From Endozoicomonas sp. 4G (GTDB taxonomy: Bacteria > Pseudomonadota > Gammaproteobacteria > Pseudomonadales > Endozoicomonadaceae): a stretch of 64,000 nt of DNA. Where the stretch lies: assembly GCF_023822025.1 (NCBI RefSeq), contig NZ_CP082909.1, positions 3,028,001-3,092,000 on the forward strand. The letters run 5' to 3'. The position numbers were made by a program, and so were the translations under genes. Positions 9,789-18,765 of this stretch are shown one piece after another. Within the stretch, counting starts at the first letter, position 1. Each line of letters starts with the position of its first letter. The notes below the pieces were generated by a model. The model was given only the letters and a program-made list of their open reading frames with translations, did not search any database and was not told the DNA's origin.

Positions 9789-10856
9789 TTACTCCCCCGA
9801 GTCACCAGCATTATATAAGTGGCTCGCCTTATAGTTTCGGTGCAGATGACGCAAGAGTACCATAATAATGGCTGCTAATGGCAACGCTATTAGCATCCCG
9901 ACAAAACCCAGAATCTGGCCACCGGCCATCAGGGCAAAGATAACAGCCACCGGGTGCAGGCCAATCCGGTCCCCCACCAGATAAGGCGTCAATACCCATC
10001 CTTCCAGAGCCTGCCCAAGGGCAAACACACCGGCCACCAAAAACAGCGGCAAAAAGCTGTCAAATTGAAAAAGCGCGACAGTAATGGCTGAAACAAAACC
10101 AACAACAAAACCCATATAAGGTATGATGCTGACCAACCCCGCTACCAGACCGATCAACAAGGCAAACTGCAAGCCGACCGCCCAGAGCCCCAAACCGTAG
10201 ATCAATCCCAGGGCCAGCATCACCAAAAGCTGCCCCTTGAGGAAAGCGCCCAGCACTTCATCGCACTCGCTGGCGAGCTCAACAACAATCGGTTCAAGGT
10301 TAACAGGCAGCATCAGACGAATGTGCTCCACCATATGATCCCAGTCGCGCAACAGATAAAAAGTCACAACCGGTACTAGAAACAGATTCACCAGGAAGCC
10401 AATGACGGCCAGGCCTGAGCTGGTCACTGAGCGTCCTAACTCCGCCAGAAGACCTCCGGCTTTCTGCCACTCGCCAGCAACCGTCTTAACCAGCTGACTG
10501 ACATCAAACCACTCAGGATCAAGGTCGGTGTATTCAACCAGTTTTGGGATAGCATTGATTCGAACCCACTCCTCCCAGACCGGAAGTAACTGCATCAGGG
10601 TTTTAACCTGTTGCAATAATGCCGGTATCAGAATGAGCAGCATGAGCACCAGGAAAGTAAAAATTACCAGAAAAACCAGTGCCACAGAAAGCGACCGGGA
10701 GAGCTTCAGCTTTTCCAGCCGATCAACCAGCGGATCGCCCAAATAAGCAAGCACAGCACTGATCGCAAAGGGCGTCATGACGGCTCCGACAAAATGAATC
10801 AGCACCACGCCCACGAGTACGATGCCTGCCAGCATCCATTGTTGCTGTCTGGTCAT
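9789..10856 (-). CDS. perM: AI-2E family (PerM-type) membrane transporter
   Basis: The 355-residue integral membrane protein has about eight hydrophobic segments, starting with WMLAGIVLVGVVLIHFVGAV. It contains the family signature regions FYLLRDWDHM (the long soluble loop) and IIPYMGFVVGF. The length is typical of the PerM/TqsA (UPF0118) family. Members have been linked to autoinducer-2 or ion export; the substrate here is unknown. It lies between the DUF2066 gene and hda with short gaps (25 and 33 bp), so co-transcription is likely. Confidence 0.9.
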   Translation of the reverse strand: MTRQQQWMLAGIVLVGVVLIHFVGAVMTPFAISAVLAYLGDPLVDRLEKLKLSRSLSVALVFLVIFTFLVLMLLILIPALLQQVKTLMQLLPVWEEWVRINAIPKLVEYTDLDPEWFDVSQLVKTVAGEWQKAGGLLAELGRSVTSSGLAVIGFLVNLFLVPVVTFYLLRDWDHMVEHIRLMLPVNLEPIVVELASECDEVLGAFLKGQLLVMLALGLIYGLGLWAVGLQFALLIGLVAGLVSIIPYMGFVVGFVSAITVALFQFDSFLPLFLVAGVFALGQALEGWVLTPYLVGDRIGLHPVAVIFALMAGGQILGFVGMLIALPLAAIIMVLLRHLHRNYKASHLYNAGDSGE

Positions 10857-10881
10857 TTTCTTCCTTCTAATTGAAATGCGT

Positions 10882-11970
10882 CTACTTACCCAGCCAGCGG
10901 TATTTCAGCGTCTGGTTGACATCGTCTTTACTGACCACTTTTAACTTCCGCCCCAGGGCGATAGCATCCGATAACTGGCTCAGCGTACCATCAATTGACA
11001 GCGCCAGCTGAATTTTGTCGCCGCTGACTTTAACGACCATCACATCTCTTACTGCCGTCAGGCTTTTAAGATAATTAATCAGCCCGGCGTAGCCCCGGGT
11101 GCTGACAATACCTTCCACTTCCAGCATCGGGTTAACGCCACTCCCTCCTGAGAGGACTGCATAGTGGCGGGAAAGTGTATTACCGGTAAGATCCGCAATA
11201 GCCTGGGCCAATCCTTCGGCAGAAAGGTCTGTGACAGTGGCATCAAATCGCTGATTTCTGAACAGCAGGGCGATACGACCATGATACCGGCCACGCACTT
11301 CGCTCAGGCGACCGGCCAGGATAGCCTCAGAACCATATCTTGCTGACGCCTGACTCAACTTGCCTGAAAACAGTCCCCAGACATCAACCTCAGAAATCGT
11401 GTTACTGTCTTCAAAGTCCATCAAAGGAATTGTCAGAGGCAATGAGCGAGCAGCCATAACCCGCTTGAGATCAGCCACCAGCACAGAGCCTTCTGCTTCT
11501 CTCAGAATCTGTCGGCTACCTTCCTTTTCAATGGCCAGCCAGACAATGGTATCAGGCCGATTCGAATCCCAGATGCCCAGGTTATTGTCCCGCAGCAGTC
11601 GATTGACAGCTGCTTCATCAAAACGAACCTGAAGAAAGAGTTGCTGACCTGACTCGGTGTCGCGCCGTTCATAACTAAAACTCCGAACCCATTCGGAGGC
11701 TTTCCTGAGTGACTGCGCCACCCCGGCATTACTCAGGGTACTGCGCTGCCCGGTGACTTTAACCAGCACCTCAGACAGAGCCCGCCTGACGGCCGGGTCT
11801 TTTTCCTTACTGTCCTGACTGCTGACGGGGACACTGACCTGATAAAGCTCACTCATCTGTGCAGCAGGCAGCTGAAAAGACAACAGAGCCAGCATAAGAG
11901 TGAATACCAGCCTGGAAAGAGGGAACAATCGTTCCAGCTTGCACGTTTTAAACATAATGTCCGGAATCAA
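10882..11970 (-). CDS. DUF2066 domain-containing exported protein
   Basis: The 362-residue protein has an N-terminal signal sequence (LVFTLMLALLSFQLPAAQ) and a DUF2066 core beginning at LYQVSVPVSSQDSKEKDPAVRRAL. DUF2066 proteins are periplasmic or envelope proteins of unknown function, usually encoded between purM and perM as here. Two starts are possible, ATG at 11970 or ATG at 11955; either keeps the signal peptide. It is divergent from purM and first in the DUF2066-perM-hda run. Confidence 0.85.
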   Translation of the reverse strand: MIPDIMFKTCKLERLFPLSRLVFTLMLALLSFQLPAAQMSELYQVSVPVSSQDSKEKDPAVRRALSEVLVKVTGQRSTLSNAGVAQSLRKASEWVRSFSYERRDTESGQQLFLQVRFDEAAVNRLLRDNNLGIWDSNRPDTIVWLAIEKEGSRQILREAEGSVLVADLKRVMAARSLPLTIPLMDFEDSNTISEVDVWGLFSGKLSQASARYGSEAILAGRLSEVRGRYHGRIALLFRNQRFDATVTDLSAEGLAQAIADLTGNTLSRHYAVLSGGSGVNPMLEVEGIVSTRGYAGLINYLKSLTAVRDVMVVKVSGDKIQLALSIDGTLSQLSDAIALGRKLKVVSKDDVNQTLKYRWLGK

Positions 11971-12182
11971 AAACAGGCACTATTACCCAGACGAAACGTC
12001 CGGAGTCCAATATCGCCTCATTCTGCCATAATTTTCTGGTTTTGTAGAAAATCTTTATGAAACAGTCAGATACTATTGGTACAAACAGAGCACCGGCAAG
12101 CCGCTTTATGAATGTTATGGGTTACGCTAGAATGCCCGCTCCATTGAATCCACTTTAAACTCCACGGTGCGGATCCCACCCG
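11971..12182. promoter_or_regulatory. divergent promoter region between the DUF2066 gene and purM
   Basis: On the plus strand TAGAAT at 12128-12133 is a good -10 element, with a weak -35 (TTTATG, 12105-12110) 17 bp upstream, about 50 bp before purM. I see no clear PurR operator. Nothing else stands out. Confidence 0.4.
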
Positions 12183-13238
12183 ATGAGCAACAGCAACCGC
12201 GATACACACTCCCAAGTTTCTTCCCTGAGCTATAAAGATGCGGGTGTCGACATCCAGGCGGGTAACGCTCTGGTTGATCGTATCAAGCGTGTGGCCAAAG
12301 CCACTTCACGCCCCGAAGTGATGGGTGGCCTGGGTGGCTTTGGTGCCCTGTGCCAGATTCCTTCAGGCTACCAAGAGCCGGTTCTGGTTTCCGGAACCGA
12401 TGGTGTCGGCACCAAATTAAAACTGGCGATGGATCTGGGCAAACACGACACCATTGGTATTGACCTGGTGGCCATGTGCGTCAACGACTTGCTGGTTGCT
12501 GGTGCTGAGCCCCTGTTTTTCCTTGATTACTACGCAACCGGGAAACTCAATATCGAAGTTGCAGAACAGGTCGTTACCGGTATTGGCGCAGGCTGTGAGC
12601 AGGCTGGCTGCGCCCTTATTGGCGGTGAAACCGCAGAAATGCCCGGCATGTACCAGGGCGATGACTATGACCTGGCAGGCTTCTGCACAGGTGTCGTTGA
12701 AAAGTCCGACATTATTGATGGCAGCAAAGTCACTGCGGGTAACACCCTGATTGGCCTGAAATCCAGCGGCCCCCATTCCAACGGTTACTCCCTGATCCGC
12801 AAGGTTTTGGAAGTCAGCCAGCTGGACCTGAACCGCGAAGTGGACGGCAAGCCGCTGGCTGACGCCCTGATGGCACCTACTCGGATCTACGTCAAATCAT
12901 TGCTTCAGCTTCAGAAAGAAATACCCATCCATGCCATGGCACACATCACCGGTGGTGGTCTGACTGAAAACCTGCCAAGGGTTATTCCTGAAGGCTGTGT
13001 CGCCGTCATCAACACCGACAGCTGGGAAATTCCGGAAGTGTTTAAACTCCTCCAGCAAGGCGGCAACATTGCCCAGTCTGAAATGTACCTGACCTTTAAC
13101 TGCGGTGTTGGCATGGTGGTCTGCGTTGCTGAAGAACAGGCTGAACAGGCTGTTAGCAGACTGAATGAACTGGGCGAAGAAGCCTTTATCATCGGCCACA
13201 TGGAATCAGGTTCCGGTGACAAAGTCCTTTACAGGTAA
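12183..13238 (+). CDS. purM: phosphoribosylformylglycinamidine cyclo-ligase
   Basis: The 351-residue AIR synthetase performs the fifth step of purine synthesis, closing FGAM to AIR with ATP in the cytoplasm. Typical motifs are present: [52 protein letters not shown] and [13 protein letters not shown]. Length and start match the family. It is followed 38 bp later by purN, the classical purMN operon. Confidence 0.97.
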   Translation: MSNSNRDTHSQVSSLSYKDAGVDIQAGNALVDRIKRVAKATSRPEVMGGLGGFGALCQIPSGYQEPVLVSGTDGVGTKLKLAMDLGKHDTIGIDLVAMCVNDLLVAGAEPLFFLDYYATGKLNIEVAEQVVTGIGAGCEQAGCALIGGETAEMPGMYQGDDYDLAGFCTGVVEKSDIIDGSKVTAGNTLIGLKSSGPHSNGYSLIRKVLEVSQLDLNREVDGKPLADALMAPTRIYVKSLLQLQKEIPIHAMAHITGGGLTENLPRVIPEGCVAVINTDSWEIPEVFKLLQQGGNIAQSEMYLTFNCGVGMVVCVAEEQAEQAVSRLNELGEEAFIIGHMESGSGDKVLYR

Positions 13239-13276
13239 AAAGTCGTTTACCGTTAAAAAAATAACTGAGAGCACCC

Positions 13277-13942
13277 ATGACGGATAACTGTCGAGTCGTC
13301 GTATTACTATCGGGCAGCGGCACTACTTTGCAGGCCATTCTCGACCAGCAGAATCAATACTGCTATCAGGTGGTTGGGGTGCTCAGCAACCGTCCTGACG
13401 CCTACGGTCTGGAGCGAGCCCGGAGCGCAGGCATTGACACCCGCAGCCTTGACCACAAACACTTCCCCAGCCGGGAGTCGTTTGATCTTGAGCTAATGGA
13501 ACGCATTGATAAGTTTAAGCCTGACCTGGTCGTGCTGGCAGGTTATATGCGCATACTCAGCCATGCTTTTGTTAAGCACTATCAGGGAAAGCTGATTAAC
13601 ATTCACCCTTCCCTGCTCCCCAAACATAAAGGTTTGCATACTTACCAGTCGGCATTGGACGCCGGTGACAAAGAACATGGCACATCGGTTCACTATGTCA
13701 CGGAAGAACTGGACAGCGGATCGGTTGTTATGCAGGGAACTCTGAATATAACCCCTGCCGATACGGCAAAGACACTGGAACAGAGAGTCAAGGTCATGGA
13801 GCACTATCTTTACCCCAGGGCTATAGACTGGATTGCTTCTGGCCGAATCACTGTAGAAGACGATGTCATCTCACTTGACAAAAAGCCCCTTGGCCCTCAA
13901 GGATATCGTATATCTGAAAAAAGTATCGCCTCTACGGAATAA
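13277..13942 (+). CDS. purN: phosphoribosylglycinamide formyltransferase 1
   Basis: The 221-residue GAR transformylase transfers a formyl group from 10-formyl-THF to GAR. It shows VLLSGSGTTLQAILD at the N-terminus, the catalytic INIHPSLLP with the essential Asn/His pair, HGTSVHYV, and the late aspartate in LDSGSVVMQ. The family is about 210 residues, so the length is normal. It is translated in an operon with purM. Confidence 0.96.
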   Translation: MTDNCRVVVLLSGSGTTLQAILDQQNQYCYQVVGVLSNRPDAYGLERARSAGIDTRSLDHKHFPSRESFDLELMERIDKFKPDLVVLAGYMRILSHAFVKHYQGKLINIHPSLLPKHKGLHTYQSALDAGDKEHGTSVHYVTEELDSGSVVMQGTLNITPADTAKTLEQRVKVMEHYLYPRAIDWIASGRITVEDDVISLDKKPLGPQGYRISEKSIASTE

Positions 13943-13990
13943 CTCCCTACCCTTCACGGAGAGCTATTCCCCAGAAAAGGAATTGTCTGA

Positions 13991-14743
13991 ATGACCCCTT
14001 ACAAGTCCGTCACAGCCCTGCTTTTTTCTGGCCTTCTGATTGCCAGCGCACCCTCCCCTGCCCAACCGGCAGAAGCCACACTGAAACCCTTTACCGCTGA
14101 ATATAAAGCCGAAGTTTCTGGCATCAGCGGCTCAGGCACTCGCAGCCTGAAAAAAGAGGGTGACCAATGGGTTCTGAATTTCAGCGCCAATGCTTCTGTT
14201 ATCATCGCTTCCATCAGCCTGGATGAAACCACTCGCTTCAACTTACAGAAAGGGCAGGTACGTCCCCTGGATTACCGGTACGAACGCAGCGGAATTGGCG
14301 GCAAACCCGCCAAAACAGCCAAGTTTGACTGGAAAACGATGAAAGCCTCCTGGCAGCAGGACGACAAACAATCAACCGTCTCATTTAAGCCCGGTGCCCA
14401 GGACCCTCTCTCCTACCAGCTGCAACTTCGGCTGGACTTAAAGGCGGGCAAGAAAGAACTGGCCTACCCGGTGGTTGACGATGACGAGGTCTACGAAAGG
14501 CGGTTTGTGATTGAAGCCGATGAAGTACTGAACACACCTGCCGGCCCTCTTAATACCACCCGTGTAAAAGTGGTTCGTGAAGATAAGGATCGCGAAACCT
14601 GGATCTGGTTTGCCAAAGACTGGGATTATGTTCTGGTGCAACTCCATCAAAAAGAGAACGGGTCAGACTATCTGATTCAGTTTAAAGGCGGTGAACTGGA
14701 AGGCAAAACGATTAAGGGAATCACTCCCACTCCGTCAAAATAG
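13991..14743 (+). CDS. DUF3108 domain-containing exported protein
   Basis: The 250-residue protein has a clear Sec signal peptide (ALLFSGLLIASAPSPAQPAEA) and a DUF3108 core (FTAEYKAEVSGISGSGTRSL..., GAQDPLSYQLQLRLDL...). The family is predicted to be a periplasmic beta-barrel-like fold of unknown function. Its position directly after purMN is common in gammaproteobacteria, and the 48-bp gap to purN suggests read-through. A stem-loop follows the gene. Confidence 0.87.
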   Translation: MTPYKSVTALLFSGLLIASAPSPAQPAEATLKPFTAEYKAEVSGISGSGTRSLKKEGDQWVLNFSANASVIIASISLDETTRFNLQKGQVRPLDYRYERSGIGGKPAKTAKFDWKTMKASWQQDDKQSTVSFKPGAQDPLSYQLQLRLDLKAGKKELAYPVVDDDEVYERRFVIEADEVLNTPAGPLNTTRVKVVREDKDRETWIWFAKDWDYVLVQLHQKENGSDYLIQFKGGELEGKTIKGITPTPSK

Positions 14744-14758
14744 ATCAGCTTTCCCTGC

Positions 14759-14788
14759 ACAGCCCCTGTTGGGCTGTCAGGTTATCTT
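14759..14788 (+). terminator. probable intrinsic terminator after the purMN-DUF3108 operon
   Basis: A perfect 7-bp stem ACAGCCC/GGGCTGT with a 5-nt loop is followed by a moderately T-rich tail (TTATCTTTT), 16 bp after the stop codon. Confidence 0.55.
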
Positions 14789-14871
14789 TTCCTCTGTCTG
14801 TCGTTAACGCTTTCCGATAAAATGGCACGGCTTGTTTCAACACTCCTTCACCTGAATATCAGGAGCTTTCT

Positions 14872-15279
14872 GTGAGACTTCTACACACCATGCTGCGAGT
14901 GGGCGACCTGGATCGCTCCATTGCCTTCTATACCGATGTGCTGGGTATGAAGCTGCTTCGCAAGCACGATAACGAACAATACGAATACACTCTGGCTTTT
15001 GTTGGCTATGCCGATGAATCAGAACAGGCCGTCATTGAACTGACCTATAACTGGGGCACCAAAGAATACGATCTGGGCACGGGTTTTGGTCATATAGCCA
15101 TTGGCTTTGATGATATCTATGCCACCTGTGACGCCATCCGTGCCAACGGCGGCAAGATCACCCGTGAACCGGGTCCGGTTAAAGGGGGGACCACGGAGAT
15201 CGCCTTTGTCGAAGATCCTGATGGCTACAAAATCGAAATGATCCAGAGCAAAAGTGCCTCTCAGGGACTCAAGGGATAA
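14872..15279 (+). CDS. gloA: lactoylglutathione lyase (glyoxalase I)
   Basis: The 135-residue metalloenzyme isomerises the methylglyoxal-glutathione hemithioacetal to S-lactoylglutathione. The start is a GTG (14872) followed by [19 protein letters not shown], giving the metal-ligand histidine near residue 5. Other family residues are [19 protein letters not shown] and the C-terminal ligand region GYKIEMIQ. An AGGAGC ribosome binding site precedes the GTG. The length equals that of E. coli GloA, the nickel-type bacterial form. Confidence 0.95.
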   Translation: MRLLHTMLRVGDLDRSIAFYTDVLGMKLLRKHDNEQYEYTLAFVGYADESEQAVIELTYNWGTKEYDLGTGFGHIAIGFDDIYATCDAIRANGGKITREPGPVKGGTTEIAFVEDPDGYKIEMIQSKSASQGLKG

Positions 15280-15306
15280 ACATTTCACAGGGAAGTGAAC
15301 TTCTCA

Positions 15307-16482
15307 ATGCCAGACAATCCTGAAAAACCTTTCGATGCCTGTATCAAAAAGACTCAGAGAATGGCTGGCCTCAGTCTGATGATTCCTCTGCTTTTAAGCT
15401 GCTCCAATAACGCAGTGGTTAACTATGCGACGGATGTTGTGGTTCGGGAGCTGGGTGGGCCGGTAGCTGACGCCTACTCAACAGTTCAGCAAGTCAGAAG
15501 CGTTCAGAAAGATGTGATCGCCTTTGAAGCCCTGGTGCGGATTCTGACGACCGAAGCCCGTGTTAACTGGGGTGACGAAAAAAGCGCCAGTAACAAGGAA
15601 TACGTCAAGTACACCAACCATTACCGCACCCGGGTCTTTGTTAACTTCGAGCAGGGCAAGGTTCACGTTGAAACACTGGATAGAAAGGATCTCAAACATG
15701 CGATTATTGTCACCCTGCTGACGCCTTACAATCCTGACGAAGTTGACCTGTTCAGCGATAAAGCAGTTCCCATTGGCGAAGAACCCATGCTCTACGGACA
15801 GGTCATCGACCACCAGGGCAAACCCATACGCTGGGAGTGGCGAGCCAGTCAGTTTGCTGACTATCTGATCAACCATCAGTTAACGACTCGTGCCAGCGCC
15901 AAGGGAACGGTTTACTCTGTTGATCTTGATCTGGTCGGCGACCATATGATCAAACGACAGTATCAATACGCTGATATCGTTCGACAGATGTCGCAAAGGT
16001 ACAAGATCAAAGAAAGCCTGATCTACGCCATCATGAGAACAGAGAGCAGCTTCAACCCTTATGCGGTAAGTCATGCCAATGCCTATGGATTGATGCAGAT
16101 TATCCCATCAACCGCAGGAAGGGATGTTTTTAAGCTAGTCAAACGTCGCAGCGGACAGCCCAGCAGGCAGTACCTTTTCAATCCATTCAACAATATTGAT
16201 GCAGGCACTGCCTATCTGCATCTTCTTGAAACTCGATACCTGAAAAATGTCAGAGACCCACGGGTGAGACATTACGCCATTATCTCTGCCTACAACGGTG
16301 GCGCTGGGAATGTTTTGAAAACCTTCCACTCCAATCGCACCCGAGCTATGGAAATCCTCAATCAGATGGAGCCTGAAGAAGCCTATTCGGCACTCACCCG
16401 CAAGCACCCGAGGCAGGAATCAAGAAACTATCTGAAAAAAGTTACCAGAGCCCAGAAAGATTTCTATAAAGGTGATGTCTGA
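15307..16482 (+). CDS. mltC: membrane-bound lytic murein transglycosylase C
   Basis: The ~391-residue protein has a lipoprotein signal (LMIPLLLSC, lipid-attachment Cys about residue 32), a DUF3393 N-terminal domain (NWGDEKSASNKEYVKYTNHYRTR) and a C-terminal SLT domain with the catalytic glutamate in RTESSFNPYAVSHANAYGLMQI. It cleaves peptidoglycan glycan strands with 1,6-anhydro-muramic acid formation at the inner face of the outer membrane. A GTG at 15295 is an alternative start, but it sits directly on the Shine-Dalgarno sequence. The last 107 bp are repeated at 18573-18679 with only synonymous changes, marking this 3' end as an integration site. Confidence 0.92.
   Translation: MPDNPEKPFDACIKKTQRMAGLSLMIPLLLSCSNNAVVNYATDVVVRELGGPVADAYSTVQQVRSVQKDVIAFEALVRILTTEARVNWGDEKSASNKEYVKYTNHYRTRVFVNFEQGKVHVETLDRKDLKHAIIVTLLTPYNPDEVDLFSDKAVPIGEEPMLYGQVIDHQGKPIRWEWRASQFADYLINHQLTTRASAKGTVYSVDLDLVGDHMIKRQYQYADIVRQMSQRYKIKESLIYAIMRTESSFNPYAVSHANAYGLMQIIPSTAGRDVFKLVKRRSGQPSRQYLFNPFNNIDAGTAYLHLLETRYLKNVRDPRVRHYAIISAYNGGAGNVLKTFHSNRTRAMEILNQMEPEEAYSALTRKHPRQESRNYLKKVTRAQKDFYKGDV
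16376..16482 (+). repeat. direct repeat (left copy): 3' end of mltC
   Basis: These 107 bp, from AAGAAGCCTATTCGG to the mltC TGA, match 18573-18679 at 103 positions. The four differences (CCG/CCA, GTT/GTC, TAT/TAC, GTC/GTT) are all silent in the mltC reading frame. The repeats bracket the HNH/ATPase pair, as expected if an island carrying its own mltC 3' end recombined into the gene. Confidence 0.93.
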
Positions 16483-16531
16483 AATTTCAGTCGATTGCAC
16501 TTATTGTATTAATCCAGCTTTCACCAAATAA

Positions 16532-17179
16532 TCAACCAACTGCACTATTCAATCCCTGGCGCATAATTTCGGTATAAACAAAAGGGGATTTTCGAGACAG
16601 ATAATCCAGCGAGAAGTCACCCTGAATATAGCTAGCGAAATGCTCAGCTCGCATTTTGTCGTTCTGATGACTATCAAGCTTAAGGCGGGTAATGGTTTTT
16701 CGAGCCAGTGCCTTTTGCTTGGCTGGCAGGGCTGGGTTAGGTGATATTTCACCGGATGAAAAATTGATCACAAAAGTATGCTCCGCCATGCCAATAGGGT
16801 CAATCACATCATCGTATTTGTTTTTGCTCCGGTTTGGTGCCAGGCAGGATAGCCGGAAGTTGTTCCACTCATAAGCTTCACCGGCAAGGCTGGATTTAGC
16901 AATAAAGTGATCTGTCGATGCGGCACCTGTCCCCCATTCAAAGTAGATACTTAAGTAGGCGCAGACACCACTATAGGCTTCCCAGAGCTGCTCACTGGTA
17001 CGAGTCCAATAGTTAGGAAGTTTGGATGGGTCAGCGGGTGCCTGATCAAGCGAAATGCCCTGTTCCGCCAACCAGGCTAAACCCGGCTGGCGAACACGCT
17101 CATCAAAATTGGCTGGTTCCTCTTGTAAATCCACAGGGATCACTGCATCCACCCCTTTCGTTCGCAAATGGCCCGCCAC
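16532..17179 (-). CDS. HNH endonuclease, PtuB-like subunit of a Septu-type defence pair
   Basis: The protein (up to 215 residues) shows an HNH-type nuclease region: GVCAYLSIYFEW (Cys73), STDHFIAKSS (Asp90, His91), YEWNNFRLSC (Asn106/107) and NRSKNKYDDVIDP (Asn116). This layout is known from HNH proteins paired with an SMC-like ATPase, including Septu PtuB and ATPase/HNH retron effectors. There is no ATG near the front: GTG 17179 starts inside the ATPase gene, and later GTG codons, such as the one before IPVDLQEEP, are also possible. The overlap with the ATPase gene indicates translational coupling. Family call by motif; Septu membership is inference. Confidence 0.7.
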   Translation of the reverse strand: MAGHLRTKGVDAVIPVDLQEEPANFDERVRQPGLAWLAEQGISLDQAPADPSKLPNYWTRTSEQLWEAYSGVCAYLSIYFEWGTGAASTDHFIAKSSLAGEAYEWNNFRLSCLAPNRSKNKYDDVIDPIGMAEHTFVINFSSGEISPNPALPAKQKALARKTITRLKLDSHQNDKMRAEHFASYIQGDFSLDYLSRKSPFVYTEIMRQGLNSAVG

Positions 17180-18426
17180 CGGAATAGAAAAGGGTCTCTC
17201 GGATTCAAGGCTTCAACCAGTTGATTGTGAATATCCTTCAGTTTTGCTTTGCTGGGAGCCTTATCGCTTGCCAGCAATTTTGAGGCTTTTTCAAGCAAGG
17301 CTTCCGCTTCAATAGACCGGGCAGAAGCAAGGTCAAACGCCTCACTCAACAACCAGTTATTCACCTCACCCTGTTTTTCAAACTCACGATGGCTCAGCAC
17401 CACTTTTTTTCGAATAAAATCCAGGTCGAACCAGGCATCCTTCGCTTCATCAAAAGAAGGTTCTACCGACGCCATCACTAGCGGTGAGTGGGTAGCGGTA
17501 ATCAGTTGCACTGCCGTTTGTTTGTTAAGGTTGGTCATCACTCCCATCAGGGTCGGAATAATCCGACGCTGCCAGCCAGGGTGCAGGTGCGCTTCAATCT
17601 CATCCACCAAAAACGTAATCTGCTTAGTTACCGGTTCATCCAGCAACTTGGCGGCTTTCTTATGCTCTTCCCAGGCCCAAACCAGCACATAAGCCAGCGC
17701 CATAATCCGTCGCATGCCAGAAGAAGCATGCACCACAGGTACATCCTTTTGGTAAGGCATACGAAGGGTGGGAATATCCCGCACATCGTCCAGTCCAAGG
17801 CGAGTTAGCTCGCCAGGCTCCATCACCTCTGCATCAGAGGCAGATAACGCTTTTAGCACTGCCTTCAACTGCTGATAAGGCTTCTTATTTTCTTTCTGCC
17901 AACTGGCCCAATCCCGAATCAACCCGTTGCAAAGGGAAGCATTGCCAGCCCCCGCCAGTCCATCCCACACCTCTGAGGGTGAGAACACATAAGCCGGGGT
18001 TCGCTCCTGAATATCTTCACCATTCTTTTGTGGCAGCCAGTAATTGCGGTGAGGATCCCACACCGCAAAACTGCCATCAGTCATGGCGTAAAGCACCAGG
18101 CCAGGGTTGGCAGGGCGACCAGGGCGACCTTTCCAGGCCTGCTCCTTGCGCACAAACTGACTGGTGTAAGATTCCTCTCTGCTCTTACTGGTAAAAGAGA
18201 ACTCAATGGTCGCCTCGCCTTCTTGGCTGGGCATCGCCATGCCACCGGAGGTGAGGCGGCTATTCACCTCCCTGGGCCACCGACGGGTTAAAGACCACCA
18301 GGCAATATCCAGCAGAAAACTTTTGCCCAGGCCATTATCACCGGTCAGCAGGTTCAATCGCTGGCTAAACTCCAGCTCCATCTTTGCGGCTGGCCCAATA
18401 TTTTTAAGCGCCAGGCGTTTAATCAT
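17140..18426 (-). CDS. AAA/ABC-type ATPase, PtuA-like subunit of a Septu-type defence pair
   Basis: The 428-residue protein has an SMC/OLD-like ATPase layout: N-terminal MIKRLALKNIGPAAKMELEF, Walker A GDNGLGKS (residues 29-36), an ABC-signature-like SSGMRRIMALAY, Walker B ITFLVDEIEAHLHPG (Asp275-Glu276) and the H-loop ATHSP. Such ATPases sense phage infection in PtuAB (Septu) and license the HNH partner to cut DNA. The HNH gene follows with an overlap of up to 40 bp. No reverse transcriptase or ncRNA gene adjoins the pair, arguing against a retron. It is oriented opposite to mltC and bracketed by mltC 3'-end repeats. Confidence 0.75.
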   Translation of the reverse strand: MIKRLALKNIGPAAKMELEFSQRLNLLTGDNGLGKSFLLDIAWWSLTRRWPREVNSRLTSGGMAMPSQEGEATIEFSFTSKSREESYTSQFVRKEQAWKGRPGRPANPGLVLYAMTDGSFAVWDPHRNYWLPQKNGEDIQERTPAYVFSPSEVWDGLAGAGNASLCNGLIRDWASWQKENKKPYQQLKAVLKALSASDAEVMEPGELTRLGLDDVRDIPTLRMPYQKDVPVVHASSGMRRIMALAYVLVWAWEEHKKAAKLLDEPVTKQITFLVDEIEAHLHPGWQRRIIPTLMGVMTNLNKQTAVQLITATHSPLVMASVEPSFDEAKDAWFDLDFIRKKVVLSHREFEKQGEVNNWLLSEAFDLASARSIEAEALLEKASKLLASDKAPSKAKLKDIHNQLVEALNPRDPFLFRWRAICERKGWMQ

Positions 18427-18765
18427 GCCAGCTTGCTCCTCGCAGTTTGTTTATCCGCCAAGCTTACATGATGATCGTTAATCCGGGCACCCTCTTTTTT
18501 GATATGGCAAGAGTTTTCCGGACACTTTTTTACACCGCATCGGCAAGCTTCTATTCGTACTTGAACGGTGTCAAGAAGCCTATTCGGCACTCACCCGCAA
18601 GCACCCAAGGCAGGAATCAAGAAACTATCTGAAAAAAGTCACCAGAGCCCAGAAAGATTTCTACAAAGGTGATGTTTGAAGTCAGAGGGTATATTCCGAA
18701 CATCGAACTCACATTGACTTTGCACTTTCCTCAACTATCTTTCCTGACTACAACATCAGCAAGTG
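18427..18765. other. gap after the defence pair, containing the right mltC repeat
   Basis: No gene is seen. The first ~145 bp should carry the promoter of the minus-strand ATPase/HNH pair. The right-hand copy of the mltC 3' end follows at 18573-18679, then ~85 bp leading to the next gene. Confidence 0.6.
18573..18679 (+). repeat. direct repeat (right copy): stranded 3' end of mltC
   Basis: The stretch encodes the last 35 residues of MltC with its TGA stop, but no upstream gene leads into it. It is 96% identical to 16376-16482 with only silent differences. One of the two copies is probably the original chromosomal end of mltC, displaced when the defence pair arrived. Confidence 0.93.

Noticed and set aside
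12000-12182. PurR operator upstream of purM
   Set aside because: I could not find a sequence near the known palindromic PurR consensus in this gap.
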